From the NCBI RefSeq assembly GCF_000516985.1, contig NW_006917091.1:1378977-1442976 (forward strand): DNA of 64,000 bases, in the 5' to 3' direction. The notes beneath the pieces were generated by a model. The model had not been told where the DNA came from. It was given only the letters and a program-made list of their open reading frames with translations, and did no database searches. Below, piece after piece: positions 22,101-32,100 of the stretch (position 1 is the first letter of the stretch; every line of letters begins with the position of its first letter). The stretch is from Pestalotiopsis fici W106-1 (taxonomy: Eukaryota; Ascomycota; Sordariomycetes; Amphisphaeriales; Sporocadaceae). Both the position numbers and the translations under genes were made by a program.

Positions 22101-23963
22101 TATATTTTATTATAATTAGTTTTTTAATTTTTACCTTTTGAGATAAATGGATAAAATATTCGAAAACTACCGGGCCTAAATATCTTATTTTATAGTGCTA
22201 TCGTATAGCTTCCCTAGTTAATAATAGCCTTTTTATCTATATTATATATTTTTTCCGGTAAATAGCAAATAACGCTAAAAGTAATTCGTAAGGTTTATAT
22301 TCGAAAACGTATTATCCGTATCGGTTTTAGAATATATTAATTAAAAATTTATTTTTTTTGCGTAATATTATAGGGTCGTTTTTATTATCCTAATAATATT
22401 TTTATTTTTATAATTAACGGAATAATATTAATATAATTAGCAGCCTAGGATAATAAGCTATATTATTTAATAGTAATATTTTAGATTCGAGCTATATAAT
22501 TATTATGCCGTATTTATAAATAAGTAATTTCCGGTCGCCTAATTAGATAAAATCGTAATTAGGAGCTTATTTATAATTAATAAACCTTTTTTTTATATTT
22601 ATAATTAAAATCGTTATCGCTAAATTTAAAATAATTAAATAGCGCAAAAGGTAATTTTTTATAAATATTATAAAATTATTTTATACGTTTATTATTAGTT
22701 ATCTGTCTTATTAATTTATATTAATCGGAAGCGATTCTTTTTTAGTTATTCGTAATATATTAATTCGGCTAATTTTGATTTTTTTTATATTACGAATTTA
22801 TTCCTATAGGTTAGGGTCTTTTTTAAGGGCTTTATTTATTTATGCTTATATTTTATTTTTAGGGACGAAACCTAAATAAGCTTTTTTTAGGAATACGTAA
22901 AAATATAAATTAAAGGCGTAAAAAAAATAGCAAATAAGGCATTTAATATCCTTTTGCCTTTTATTATAAGTAATTCGTTTACTTTTTTTTTTATATAAAT
23001 TAGCCGCATTTAATCGGAAAGATATTTAATTTTTAATAGGGTAAACGTTTTTATTTTATCCGTTTTAGGGTTATTTTTTAGCTTTATTAGCGTAAATTGC
23101 AAAAGCGCTTTTTTTAATTTTTAGCCTAATTAGCTATTAAATGCTTAAGCTTTTACGGAAATTATTGCTTATTACCCGATATTTTAAATTTTTATTTAAA
23201 ATATTTTATTTTTTATAAATTTAATAAAAGGCGGCCTATTATAGTATAATTAAAATAATTATATTTAGGAAGTTTATAGCTTAAACCGAATTATTTTATA
23301 TTTTAATTATTTGTTTTACCTAGGTTTTCGCTATAATTATCTTTTATTTATTAATTTAATTAATAGTTTTTTTTAATATTTTTAAAGGTTTAAAAGCTTT
23401 TAAATATTATTTTTTTGCTTTTTTTTATTATTTATAGCTAATTTGCTATAGCGAGCCTTTAGATTTTCGTATTATTTATATAGGGGCTCGTTAATTAAAT
23501 AATACGTAAAAAAAAAATTTAGAAAAATCGTTATAGTTATCTATTTCGTGATTTCTTTAATTGCCGTATATTATTTGGCGTATATAGCCTTTTTTGTTTT
23601 ATAATAATTATAATCGAGGTTAAATAATTTTTGATTTCCTTTAATAAAATCCGTAATCGTTTATTCCCCGTCCTTTTTATTTTATATAGTCGGATCGTCG
23701 TTTATATCTGCAATTTCGAGGGTAGCAGCCGCGGTTTTTATATATTTAGTTTTTTTTATATCCGGTTCGATTAAGGTTTTAATTAAAGTCGTTTTATTTT
23801 TAAAATAATTAATTAATCCGGTAATTTATGCCTAAATCTAAAATATATATTCCTAATTATTCCAATCGGAGGTTGTTTTTAACGATACCGTTAGGCCGAT
23901 TCCGGCTTTTTTTGTGGTTATTATTTTCGTAGCTTCGGCGGAGGCACTAAAACTTTTAATTAT
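19164..23963 (-). pseudogene. Copia polyprotein remnant (Gag-Int-RT-RNaseH)
   Basis: Minus-strand conceptual translation gives recognisable blocks interrupted by stops: reverse transcriptase core FYVNDIIIVY (from the YVDD-type motif, ~20195-20228); RNase H region with IAKLARFLNNPS, NALFADNSINRK and KLFTLAQIAKKI (~19560-19850); integrase with KIIKCDNEI and KFEPLALYI (~21.7-21.9 kb; intact relatives have a 'SDNG..E' and 'PYTPQQNG' core). The gag zone next to the right LTR is the least recognisable. Nothing here can be translated intact. This is a dead copy. Confidence 0.75.
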
Positions 23964-24193
23964 TAATTAAGGTAATGCTTTCCTATTAGAGTTTAAATTA
24001 ATTTAGTATAGGTATTAATTATATAATATATTAATTTATATTTTACGCCTTTTAATTTTAATAAGGTATACGCTTATTTAGGTGGCCCCGGCTAATCCCC
24101 GGGAGGTCCCGTATATTTATCTAAATATTATGGGGTTAATTTATGTGCTCAAGCACACCCCAGTGTATGGGAACCATAATCCACCATCTGACA
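23964..24193 (-). repeat. LTR (5' LTR of the minus-strand Copia element)
   Basis: Partner of 18934-19163. Its outer (right) ~60 bp keeps CA/TG dinucleotides (ending TGACA) that are TA in the left copy, while its inner part is the more mutated of the two. Confidence 0.93.
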
Positions 24194-24198
24194 ATTAT
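24194..24198. repeat. ATTAT target-site duplication, right (Copia element)
   Basis: Exact repeat of 18929-18933, immediately after the right LTR end TGACA. Confidence 0.9.
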
Positions 24199-24495
24199 AA
24201 ACGTAACTTAGCCCGTATAAAGCTAGCTAAAAAAATTTATAAGCGGCGCTATAACGCAAAAAATTATCGTTTATAAATTAAAGGAGTGGTTTAGGTTTTT
24301 AACGGCTATAATATAATTAAAGATAAAAAGGAATTTAAATTATAAAAGGCTATAAATAAAATAGCAGTATATAAATAAAAAAAACTAAAGGCCGAGCAAA
24401 AGGCATAAAAAGAAGCTGAGATAGCAGAAAGGAAGGCAATTAGGGAGGCTAAAAAAGCAAAAAAAGAAGCAAAAAAGCAGTTAAAAGCATTATAA
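24199..24495 (+). pseudogene. C-terminal tail of the pogo-like transposase
   Basis: The plus-strand frame continues the interrupted transposase: ARIKLAKKIYKRRYNAKN, then a Lys/Glu/Ala-rich coiled tail (AERKAIREAKKAKKEAKKQ) as in Fot1/pogo relatives, with stop codons from RIP-type changes. It ends shortly before the right TIR. Confidence 0.7.
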
Positions 24496-24567
24496 CGTTA
24501 ATAATTTATTAAATCCCGTTAATAAGTGTGTTATGGGTAATTAAAATAAAAACTGGTGTTTTTCTTT

Positions 24568-24669
24568 TATTAGGTGGCGAATTAGGTGGTATAGCGAAAT
24601 AAATGGCCAGCACCAACTTACGGTTGGTGAGGAACGAACACATCCAGATAAGTGGGGGTGTGGCACGGT
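24568..24669 (-). repeat. Right terminal inverted repeat of the pogo-like element
   Basis: Reverse complement of 17402-17503 with two transition differences; followed by the TA duplication at 24670-24671. Confidence 0.92.
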
Positions 24670-24671
24670 TA

Positions 24672-26221
24672 CAGTACGGAGTACACAGACCATTGGCACA
24701 GCACATCTGCGCTGGAGGACAAAACGTGGGGCTTCTCAGTGTGAGGCAGTACACGCAAATCAGGGGGTGAGAGACCTGTTTGCCGTTCTGCCGGCGCTCT
24801 TCCAGTGGGTGGCTGACGTAGCGAGAGATCAAAAAGCCAATGGGCTGTGTAAGGTGAGACTCGTCATTCGAAGAATTGCGATATATTCTTCGGTTGCCTT
24901 GAGTTGGGCATCAGTGCGTCCATTGAGTCATTCCTTTAGCCGTCGGTCGCCTCAATGAGATATTTATCCTTCTCCATCCCATTCCATCCACTCGGCAGAG
25001 AAGCATTCACGAAAACAAGCCTCAGTACCCAAGGTGCACTTTGACAATGGCCGAGGCTGATTGCTGAATGGTGAATGTTACACGACTCTGAAAGTTCTGT
25101 CAGGTATACCGCCGGCTGGGTGTTTCAGCCGCAGAGGGATCTACAATGCTGTGTCCCCTATTGAGAGTCCTGCATTCATAGAATCACAACTTCTCAAACG
25201 TTCCAAGGAATGTAGGTAAAAAGCAATACGCGTAAACTACAAACGTCCTTCGTACCGAAAGCGAAAAAAAAAGACCCTGAGCTTTTTGCGACCGCGCCAG
25301 TGGAGAGAACGGGGGGACCCTCCATGTCAAATCGACGACTAGAAGTTCTGCAAGTAATCTCGCAGCACCCGGCCCGCTGGATATGCAAGTCCGTTGGGAA
25401 GAAAAAAGCCAACAAATACCCGTCATCCTATTGGGATTCTTGATGGATACCTACCTTGCACTACAAGACGACAACAACGACGACCTGAACTACTGGTCCC
25501 AAAGAGCATGAAGCGCAAGAAAAAGACGTTACCGTATGGGCTAGTCAACGGTCATGAGAATCCACATTCGTACCTAATTCGTGGACATTTGCGCCTATAT
25601 TACCTACCTTGTGAAAGTACATACACCCTAGGTCATGTTATCTCCGGGGCATCGTGGTCTTACCCGTAAATCATATGGATGACAATTGCCCCTTACCGTT
25701 CTTGGAATGCACGAGCGAGGCATTGTACACATTGGTTGTTGAGAGTCATTATAACAGAATAGAAAGGGAATCTGTTTTGTTTTTAAAATCATTGTTTTAA
25801 TTGTAATATCTTTCTTTGGAAAATTTCAAGAGTCCACAATTGCAGAGCCAGCGGCACCCTGCTTACATCCTCACTTATTGATAGCAATGTCTAACTTGAA
25901 TCTGACCCAGATTGGGGGCCACCTCTAGCGTCATTGCCAGAGAGAGGAAAAAGACAGCGTAGCAATGACCGCGCCCCCCCAGTGTCGGCACCGGCTCTCA
26001 ACCACTTTGCCCGCGATATAGTCAGACCGAACCAAGACCAGTTGCTTTGTCATCTAGCCCAAAATTTGTCTTTTGCACTGGTATGACGTGATTCAGGATT
26101 TCGCGGAACTTTTATCAAGCCTAGTATCTGAATCCACTGTACTCTGTACACGGATATACTGAGTACAAATCAACTTATTGATCAAGGTGACACAGAGAAG
26201 GGGGAGAATTAAAAAAAAGCA
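24672..26221. other. Intergenic region between the transposon and the ChaC gene
   Basis: About 1.55 kb of normal-composition DNA. Small frames (24767-24958, 25394-25669) have no domain or splice support. It presumably carries the ChaC promoter. A run of Cs at 25974-25980 and T/A-rich tracts are the only landmarks. Confidence 0.5.
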
Positions 26222-27355
26222 ATGTCGGAGACCAACGGGGCTGCAGATGAATTTTGGTTGTTCGGCTACGGGTTCGTTTTCCACCCACCCCCCTATTTGA
26301 TTTTGGCTTTTCGTCAAGGCCGCGCCAACTATAATCACAAGGGCTGTGCAAACCGACCGTATATCGTGGCCGCGTTACACACAATGGCAAAGTCTAGCAA
26401 CCTCTAACAATGGCTATCACTACAGGAGTTTGATATGGAAACCACCACCGCATTTTGGTAAGGGAAGCCGCCAAAGAAAAGACCTGGGCGCTGGGAAATG
26501 GAGTATGGATGGTCGCGTGCTTACATTGCAGTATAGACCGACGCATCCCCGGGTACGTGACCGGCTATGTGCGGAGATTCTGGCAGGTATGAAGTTCTCG
26601 TTGTATTCACAAGCCAAAGGAGAGGTGTTCGCTGACCGGTCAATATCAAGGCAAGGTAAATAAGCCCGTGCACTATATTACCTCATGACATCTTCATGCC
26701 ACGCGAGGTGTGAAAGATACATGGCAAAATGTTTTCAAAGACTGACAAACGGGCCCCGGAGGGAGGGCGCAAGGGAAACAGCCAAGACCATCGTGGCACG
26801 CCCGAGGCTCCCGGTCGGGTAGTGACGCTGATTGACCGAGAATTTTGGGCCTCGCTGGTGGACGCGCACGCGTCGGCCCCCGAAAAGGTCTGGGGCGTCG
26901 CGTACCGGATCGAGGCGGCCCACGTGGACGAGGTCCGGGACTACCTGGACATACGGGAGATCAATGGGTACACGATCCACTACTCGCCCTTCCAGCCCGC
27001 GGCCGCCGGAGCTGCGCCCATCCGCACTCTTGTTTATATCGGCACCCCCGATAACGACCAGTTCACCGGCCCTCAGGATCCCCAGCAGCTGGCCGAGCAC
27101 ATTTGGCGCAGCGAGGGCCCCTCGGGCCTCAACCGCGAGTACCTCTGGAACCTGGAAAAGAGCCTCGACGAGCTGAGCCCCGAGAGCGGCGACGAGCACG
27201 TTACGGATCTGTCGAATCGGGTCCGGGAGATTGACGCGAGGCACAACAAGGGCCTCTCGGTAAACGGTACCGCTATTCATCATGATGAAGAACCGTCCTC
27301 GCCGCACGAGTTCCGCAAGGTCCGGAGCGTGGACGAGCAGGAGGAGACGGAGTAG
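26222..27355 (+). CDS. Glutathione-specific gamma-glutamylcyclotransferase (ChaC family)
   Basis: Exons 26222-26271, 26426-26457, 26537-26586 and 26774-27355 give 714 nt (237 aa). The spliced N-terminus reads [50 protein letters not shown] in pieces, which is the ChaC signature: the GYGSLIW loop binds the gamma-glutamyl moiety. VWGVAYRIE and YLDIREINGY contain the conserved acidic residues, with the Glu of 'REINGY' as the likely catalytic acid. The family cleaves cytosolic glutathione to 5-oxoproline and Cys-Gly, controlling glutathione turnover. The C-terminal ~50 residues are disordered and acidic. Two of the exons are only 32 and 50 nt. A CTGAC branch point sits ~28 nt before the exon 4 acceptor. 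Confidence 0.92.
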
Positions 27356-28391
27356 GGGAGCTTTGGAGTTACTCGCGCTTATTTGCACTTGGCCATCTCT
27401 ACCGTGAGAATAAATAGTGCGTGTGTGGTGTGGCTACAGAAATGAGTAGTCGAAGAGAAGCTACATTAGACGAGATTGGGAGAAGCAGGCTACCTTTGGT
27501 GGCCAGACTATATATTCGCGTGGATGGTCTAGAAATTAAAATTATCTTCCCACTATCAATAACAAAAACAATTGTGTTTTGATTCTTTGGTGCGAGCAAT
27601 CGAATTGGGAAAAAAAGAAGAAGAAAAGCCATATGAACTAACCTTGTCACCTGCATTTTATAGTCAGGTCTTCTTTGGATGGTATGTAGGTAGAAAAGAA
27701 TCTCTGGCATGGCAGCTTCTTCTAGCTGAAGATGACATGTGAATAGGGAGTTGTCAAGGTAAGGCTATTGCGAGTATCAACAAGAACAAGGAGTCATAAA
27801 GACCAGCACGTTATCACAAGAAGCCAGGTCTGTATTTGAGTGCTATATGAACATTTCTTTTTGGCGGTGTTGGTAGATTCACCGACTCAAAGAGTAACTC
27901 TCCAGATACCCGCCATATTTTATGCTCTAGCCCAGCACCTGAACTTTTCCCCTTGTGATCTCTCTCTGTCCTGTAGATGGCGTTGTGCCTGTGACCCTGT
28001 CCTGGGTGACCTAATCTCCTTCCCCCTAATTGGAGTCCATTCACCACTTTGTCTCCTTGAACCCTTCTTCTGGGGTTTGAAATGATCGTGCCGTAGTCGT
28101 AAAAAAAAGTGAATCTTGCCCGAATGTTTCGGGACTAAATGCTTCATTAATATGAAGCCGCTTAATGAATGTGAAGACATGAACAATCTTCTCCTCCCCA
28201 CTACCCCTTGAGAAGAAACCCTCCCTGGCCCACATCAATGAAATGTACAAGAAACGCATCCCATCGGGAAGCATGGTAGGAGAAATTTAGTGGAGTCGAC
28301 TGTTTATGATGTAAGACGTCGCTCTGTATAAAGGCTCGTGCTGATAGGTTGCTGAAAGGCATCCCATCTCACCTCGACATGATGTCTTCCT
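27356..28391. other. Convergent intergenic region
   Basis: About 1 kb between the ChaC (+) and RRM (-) 3' ends. No supported frame; expected to contain both 3' UTRs. Confidence 0.5.
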
Positions 28392-29196
28392 TTAGTATTG
28401 AGGTGGGCCTCCCATATGTTGACCTTGAGATTGCTGTCCCTGGTCGTAGCCATAAGGCTGTTGAACTGGGTAACCTACATGACCGTCAGACATTGCTTCT
28501 TTCCTCACATGGGCAAGGGAAGAGTCTGTTTGCTTACCCTGAGGTGGCTGCGAGCCATAAGCCGCCTGTGGCGGATATCCTCCGCGACCGTATGCCACTG
28601 GGTACATCTGTTGCGCTGGCATCCCATATCCCGGCATTGGTTGAGCACCGTAGGGAGCCCCGTAAGCTCCAGCTGCAGGATAGGCTCCGCCACGCCCGGC
28701 CATTCCTGGGCCGCCTCGGGGTCCGGCGTCCGTTGCGTTGTCCACTCGGATTGTTCTTCCGTCGAATCTGATCTCTGTTAGCCGTATCCCCCGTTTCCAA
28801 CGCGGTGCCGGGCTGAGCGTACTCCACATTGTTCATCGAAGCGATTGCTTTCTGGGCGTGTTCTTGTTGGGTGTAACGAACAAAGCCGAATCCTCTGCTA
28901 CGACCGGTGTCGCGGTCTTTGACAACAACCTGCATAGATCAAACCAATCAGCTCCGAGATCTTGATACTAATATCCCCGCCGGAACATGATCGCGAACCA
29001 GCCAGGTCATGGAATATCCAAAGATTGGGATGGCATACCGCTTCCTCCACCGGACCAAACTCTTCAAATTTCTGTCGCAAAGTAGCGTCCTCAGTGTGCC
29101 AAGCAAGGCCTCTGCAGTTGTCGAAGCAATTAGTATCACAAACCTGAGCATGAAGTGATGGGTTATGTCAACTCACCCAATGAATAGCTTCGACAT
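28392..29196 (-). CDS. Single-RRM glycine/proline/tyrosine-rich RNA-binding protein
   Basis: Exons 29196-29177, 29111-29039, 28929-28823, 28767-28538 and 28474-28392 total 513 nt (170 aa). The RRM spans residues ~2-78: RNP2 is LFIGGLAW, RNP1 is SRGFGFVRY, and the last strand is DGRTIRVDNA. The C-terminal ~90 residues are a Gly/Tyr/Pro/Gln-rich tail (GRGGAYPAAGAYGAPYGAQP, then YGYDQGQQSQGQHMGGPPQY), a prion-like composition seen in cold-inducible glycine-rich RNA-binding proteins. The role by family is mRNA binding, stability or stress-granule association. Exon 4 begins at the second of two close AG acceptors; only 28767 restores the RRM strand NVEFDGRT in frame. All four introns (53-109 nt) fit GT-AG. 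Confidence 0.9.
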
Positions 29197-32100
29197 TGTA
29201 GCTGTTGGTTAAAGTTGGACTTGAATATGTACAAGAAGTTTCTAAATTCGCTGTCAGCCTTCCTCTTGAAGCAGCAGCAGAGTTCCGCAGGAGCATGCAT
29301 GTATCACGACTTCTAAATGCGCCTTGCAGCCCATACCGTAGTAAGGGATATCCTTTGCTTGATTTCTGAGGAATGACTTACTCGTCAAAGATTCCAATGC
29401 CCAAGGATAGGTGAGATGAAATGCGTCGACACTCAATACACAATCGTAACGGCCGTTAGTCGAACTTGAGCGGAGAGAAGATGGTTGTCTTCCAAGTGAA
29501 ATGATATGGAGGGGAGGATGAAGAATCTATATAGAGAAGGCTTCTGTAGGGGTCCTCTGAGAAGGTATCTGATGTAGCTTGGCAACAAGGCGTATAGGTC
29601 AGGTCAGGGTACCCGAGATATTGTCAAGGTCTTGCTTGCTAATGCTTTGCTTGATGCGTGACAAAAGAGAGGCAATCCATGGCTGCGATCCCATCTGATA
29701 TATATGCTTTCCATCCTCGGGGTAGGTGATCAGTCCAAGGATGTACTGTTGAGACATGCCAACCACAAGCGGTTAATGGCAGACGCTTGATCAGGAAGAC
29801 CACGACGACAGTTCAGGGTATGGGTCAATATGTGTGTGCCAGCCGGGGGTGACTCCTGGAAACAGGCATCAGACAGGTCAGGTCAACATTGCTCTACACC
29901 ATGTAGAGACCGGTGGATGATACTTGACCGTCGCTCCACATAAAAAAGAAAAGACCGGACGGTCTAGAGACAATGCTGAGGCACTACTGTGTACTCCCAG
30001 ATTTGAAAACGACAATTATTGCCGAGCAAAGTCCTGGTCAATAACTTGGTGGTGAAGAAGTGGGTAAATAAAATTCCCATGCGGTTTGTTGCGCGGTTTG
30101 TTGCTTGGCTGATTGGCTCGTCAAACAGTTTTGGCTGATGTCTCCACAAAGTCCACCAAGTAAACCCCCCACTAGATAGGAATTATACTGTATATCTCAT
30201 TACTGAGGCCTGACCAGGGAGTCTTGATGCGCCAAAGCAAACATTGTTTCCTGTTTTCGATTATTTCTGCTTTATTTTTGGTGAATTTCCAGGTCATGCA
30301 GTAGGCAAGAACATCATGGTGTGCTGGCAATCGACCTTTTGCGAAATAAGACGCAGCAATAGCTGCACCTTTGAACGCGTATGTGAACGTCGCGAGGAGT
30401 CTGAAATTGCGCACACAACTACAATGTATACACTAGGCATGGTTCCCTAATGACTCCTGGCGTTTATTACAGTAGCCAACTCTCGCCAAACGTGTAAGTT
30501 GCCCATGTTGAGGCTCAACCCCGGCGTTTCGTCAACGGCGCTGCGGGTTGCAGATCTAGGAGGGGCATCTTTCGGCCTTGGCCTGCCTGAAAACGTGCAT
30601 ATCATGTACGTAGTATCACCAAGGGGGGCATTGATACTGCTAAGCCTGTTACGTTGCCAAAGGTAAGAATTGATAACGAAAAGAAAGAAAGAGGACCTCT
30701 GTGATGGGGTTGTCTGATTAAACAGTCAATACTTCGAGTGATGCGCAATTGATACTTGGCGTCACTAGTGGAGCCCAACTGCAGTGCATTTAGCAGATTG
30801 AGCGGGCTTTGGGCTTTTACACTAAAAACCCACAGACATTTGCAAGAACGTGGTTGGCATGGAGCGTTCAAGGGGTCTCCTAGAATAGGACACGCGCCCG
30901 TTGTATCCTGGTCTTTGCAACGTAAAAGTCGCTCAAATCCCTAATCATGTATACCATGTACCTGTATGATGATGATGATATAACCCCTCACCCATTAACG
31001 GGCAGGGAGGTAGGTACCTGGTGTACTCATTACAGCACTGCAACATTGGAAGAGATGGCCTGGGTTTCGCGTGGTGCTTGCGGAGCGACCTACCGACCGG
31101 CGAGCAGGCCGATTAAAGTCTGTGGGGAACAGACGGACGTATCCTGGCATCTTGCGAAACTTGCAAGGGACCAACAGTCTGGTGCACATCGCGTTGAATC
31201 GCTGAAACGCGGCGGGAGCGTCGTGCAAGGCAGATATAGTTGGCTCAGTAGCCGCACAGGAATAAGTTGCCAGGTTTTTTTTTTTTTTGACAGATGTGTA
31301 GGTAGGTTCATGGTGGTAGTGCTAGTGTGTAGATACCCTGTGTAATACCCTTGGCAGACCTGGGGAAATTTGAATGATAGGTACAAAGAATGCTCGGCGA
31401 AGAGAATACTCGGGTCAGTGGGTGGATCTTCAAACGGCCATGAGCCGAGCCCACTCGGCTAGTTGATCGTTGGGACATGACATGGAGCTTATTACCTACC
31501 TTTGGTAGCTGGTTGGTGAAGTCGGCAAATAGAGTTGCTGTTCTTCGGAAACAGTTCTAACCTCGGTACCACCTGTGTATGGTCGTCGATGAATGCCTGT
31601 CCGCCATCACCATCAGTACATCATGTACCTAAATCAGACACTGACCTCTTTTGCAGTTACAAAGAGTATCCTGGACCACGTACGTAATGACGAACCAGTG
31701 TGCACTTGGGCGAACCCTCGCCCAAATAATAGACGGATCACATATCGTGAATAGTTCTAGGCTCTAGCCAAGACCAGGAAGGTACATCAGATGGACCTCC
31801 AAGATGGGCCTCATGAGTCGTTTCGACGGCCAGAATGCCCAAGGCGAGATCTCGGGCCAACTTCGACACAAATTGCGTTCCGAATATAAAAGAGCTTGTT
31901 TAACGTCGTGTGTGACAAGTCTAGTACAAGGAGCTCTGACGTGCAGTCGATCATCGTGGGATTGGCTGTCGGCAGGCATCCGTTCATGGGCATGCCGCCC
32001 GCAGAACCGAGTATGTGGAGAGAGTCAGATAGCTCCTGAGCAGTCACGAGATCTCCGGGGAGCAGCCAGGCTGTTTCCCGCTTGCTTTCTTTTATTTTCT

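Larger units (their letters stand above)
18934..24193 (-). mobile_element. Ty1/Copia LTR retrotransposon, RIP-mutated, nested in the pogo-like element
   Basis: 5260 bp with 230-bp LTRs at both ends and a perfect 5-bp target duplication. The internal domains read on the minus strand in the Copia order: gag-like region next to the right LTR (~23.3-23.9 kb), integrase (~21.6-22.3 kb), reverse transcriptase (~20.2-21 kb), RNase H (~19.45-19.75 kb). Integrase before RT is diagnostic of Ty1/Copia rather than Gypsy. In minus orientation the LTR reads TGTCAGATGG ... TTAATCA, consistent with TG...CA. The sequence has no long open frame, and CpA is nearly absent. Confidence 0.9.
17402..24669 (+). mobile_element. 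pogo/Fot1-like Tc1-mariner DNA transposon, RIP-mutated, interrupted by a Copia element
   Basis: The element is bounded by 102-bp inverted repeats beginning ACCGTGCCACACCCCC and flanked by TA. Removing the nested retrotransposon and its 5-bp duplication leaves about 2.0 kb, the usual size for Fot1/pogo elements. The interior encodes a recognisable but stop-riddled DDE transposase on the plus strand. The body is extremely AT-rich with CpA almost absent and TpA abundant, while CpG remains. That is the RIP pattern (C-to-T at CpA), so the element is dead. It lies between the PEF and ChaC genes and breaks no visible gene. Confidence 0.9.

Noticed and set aside
17402..24669. AT-rich island as a centromere or mitochondrial insertion
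   Set aside because: Flanking TIRs, LTRs and target duplications plus transposase and RT motifs explain it as RIP-mutated transposons.
26735..27388. 217-codon minus-strand frame
   Set aside because: Exact antisense of the ChaC last exon; GC-rich coding DNA often leaves open antisense frames.
30947..31345. 132-codon plus-strand frame
   Set aside because: No family, ends in low-complexity Phe/Val codons; no evidence of exons.
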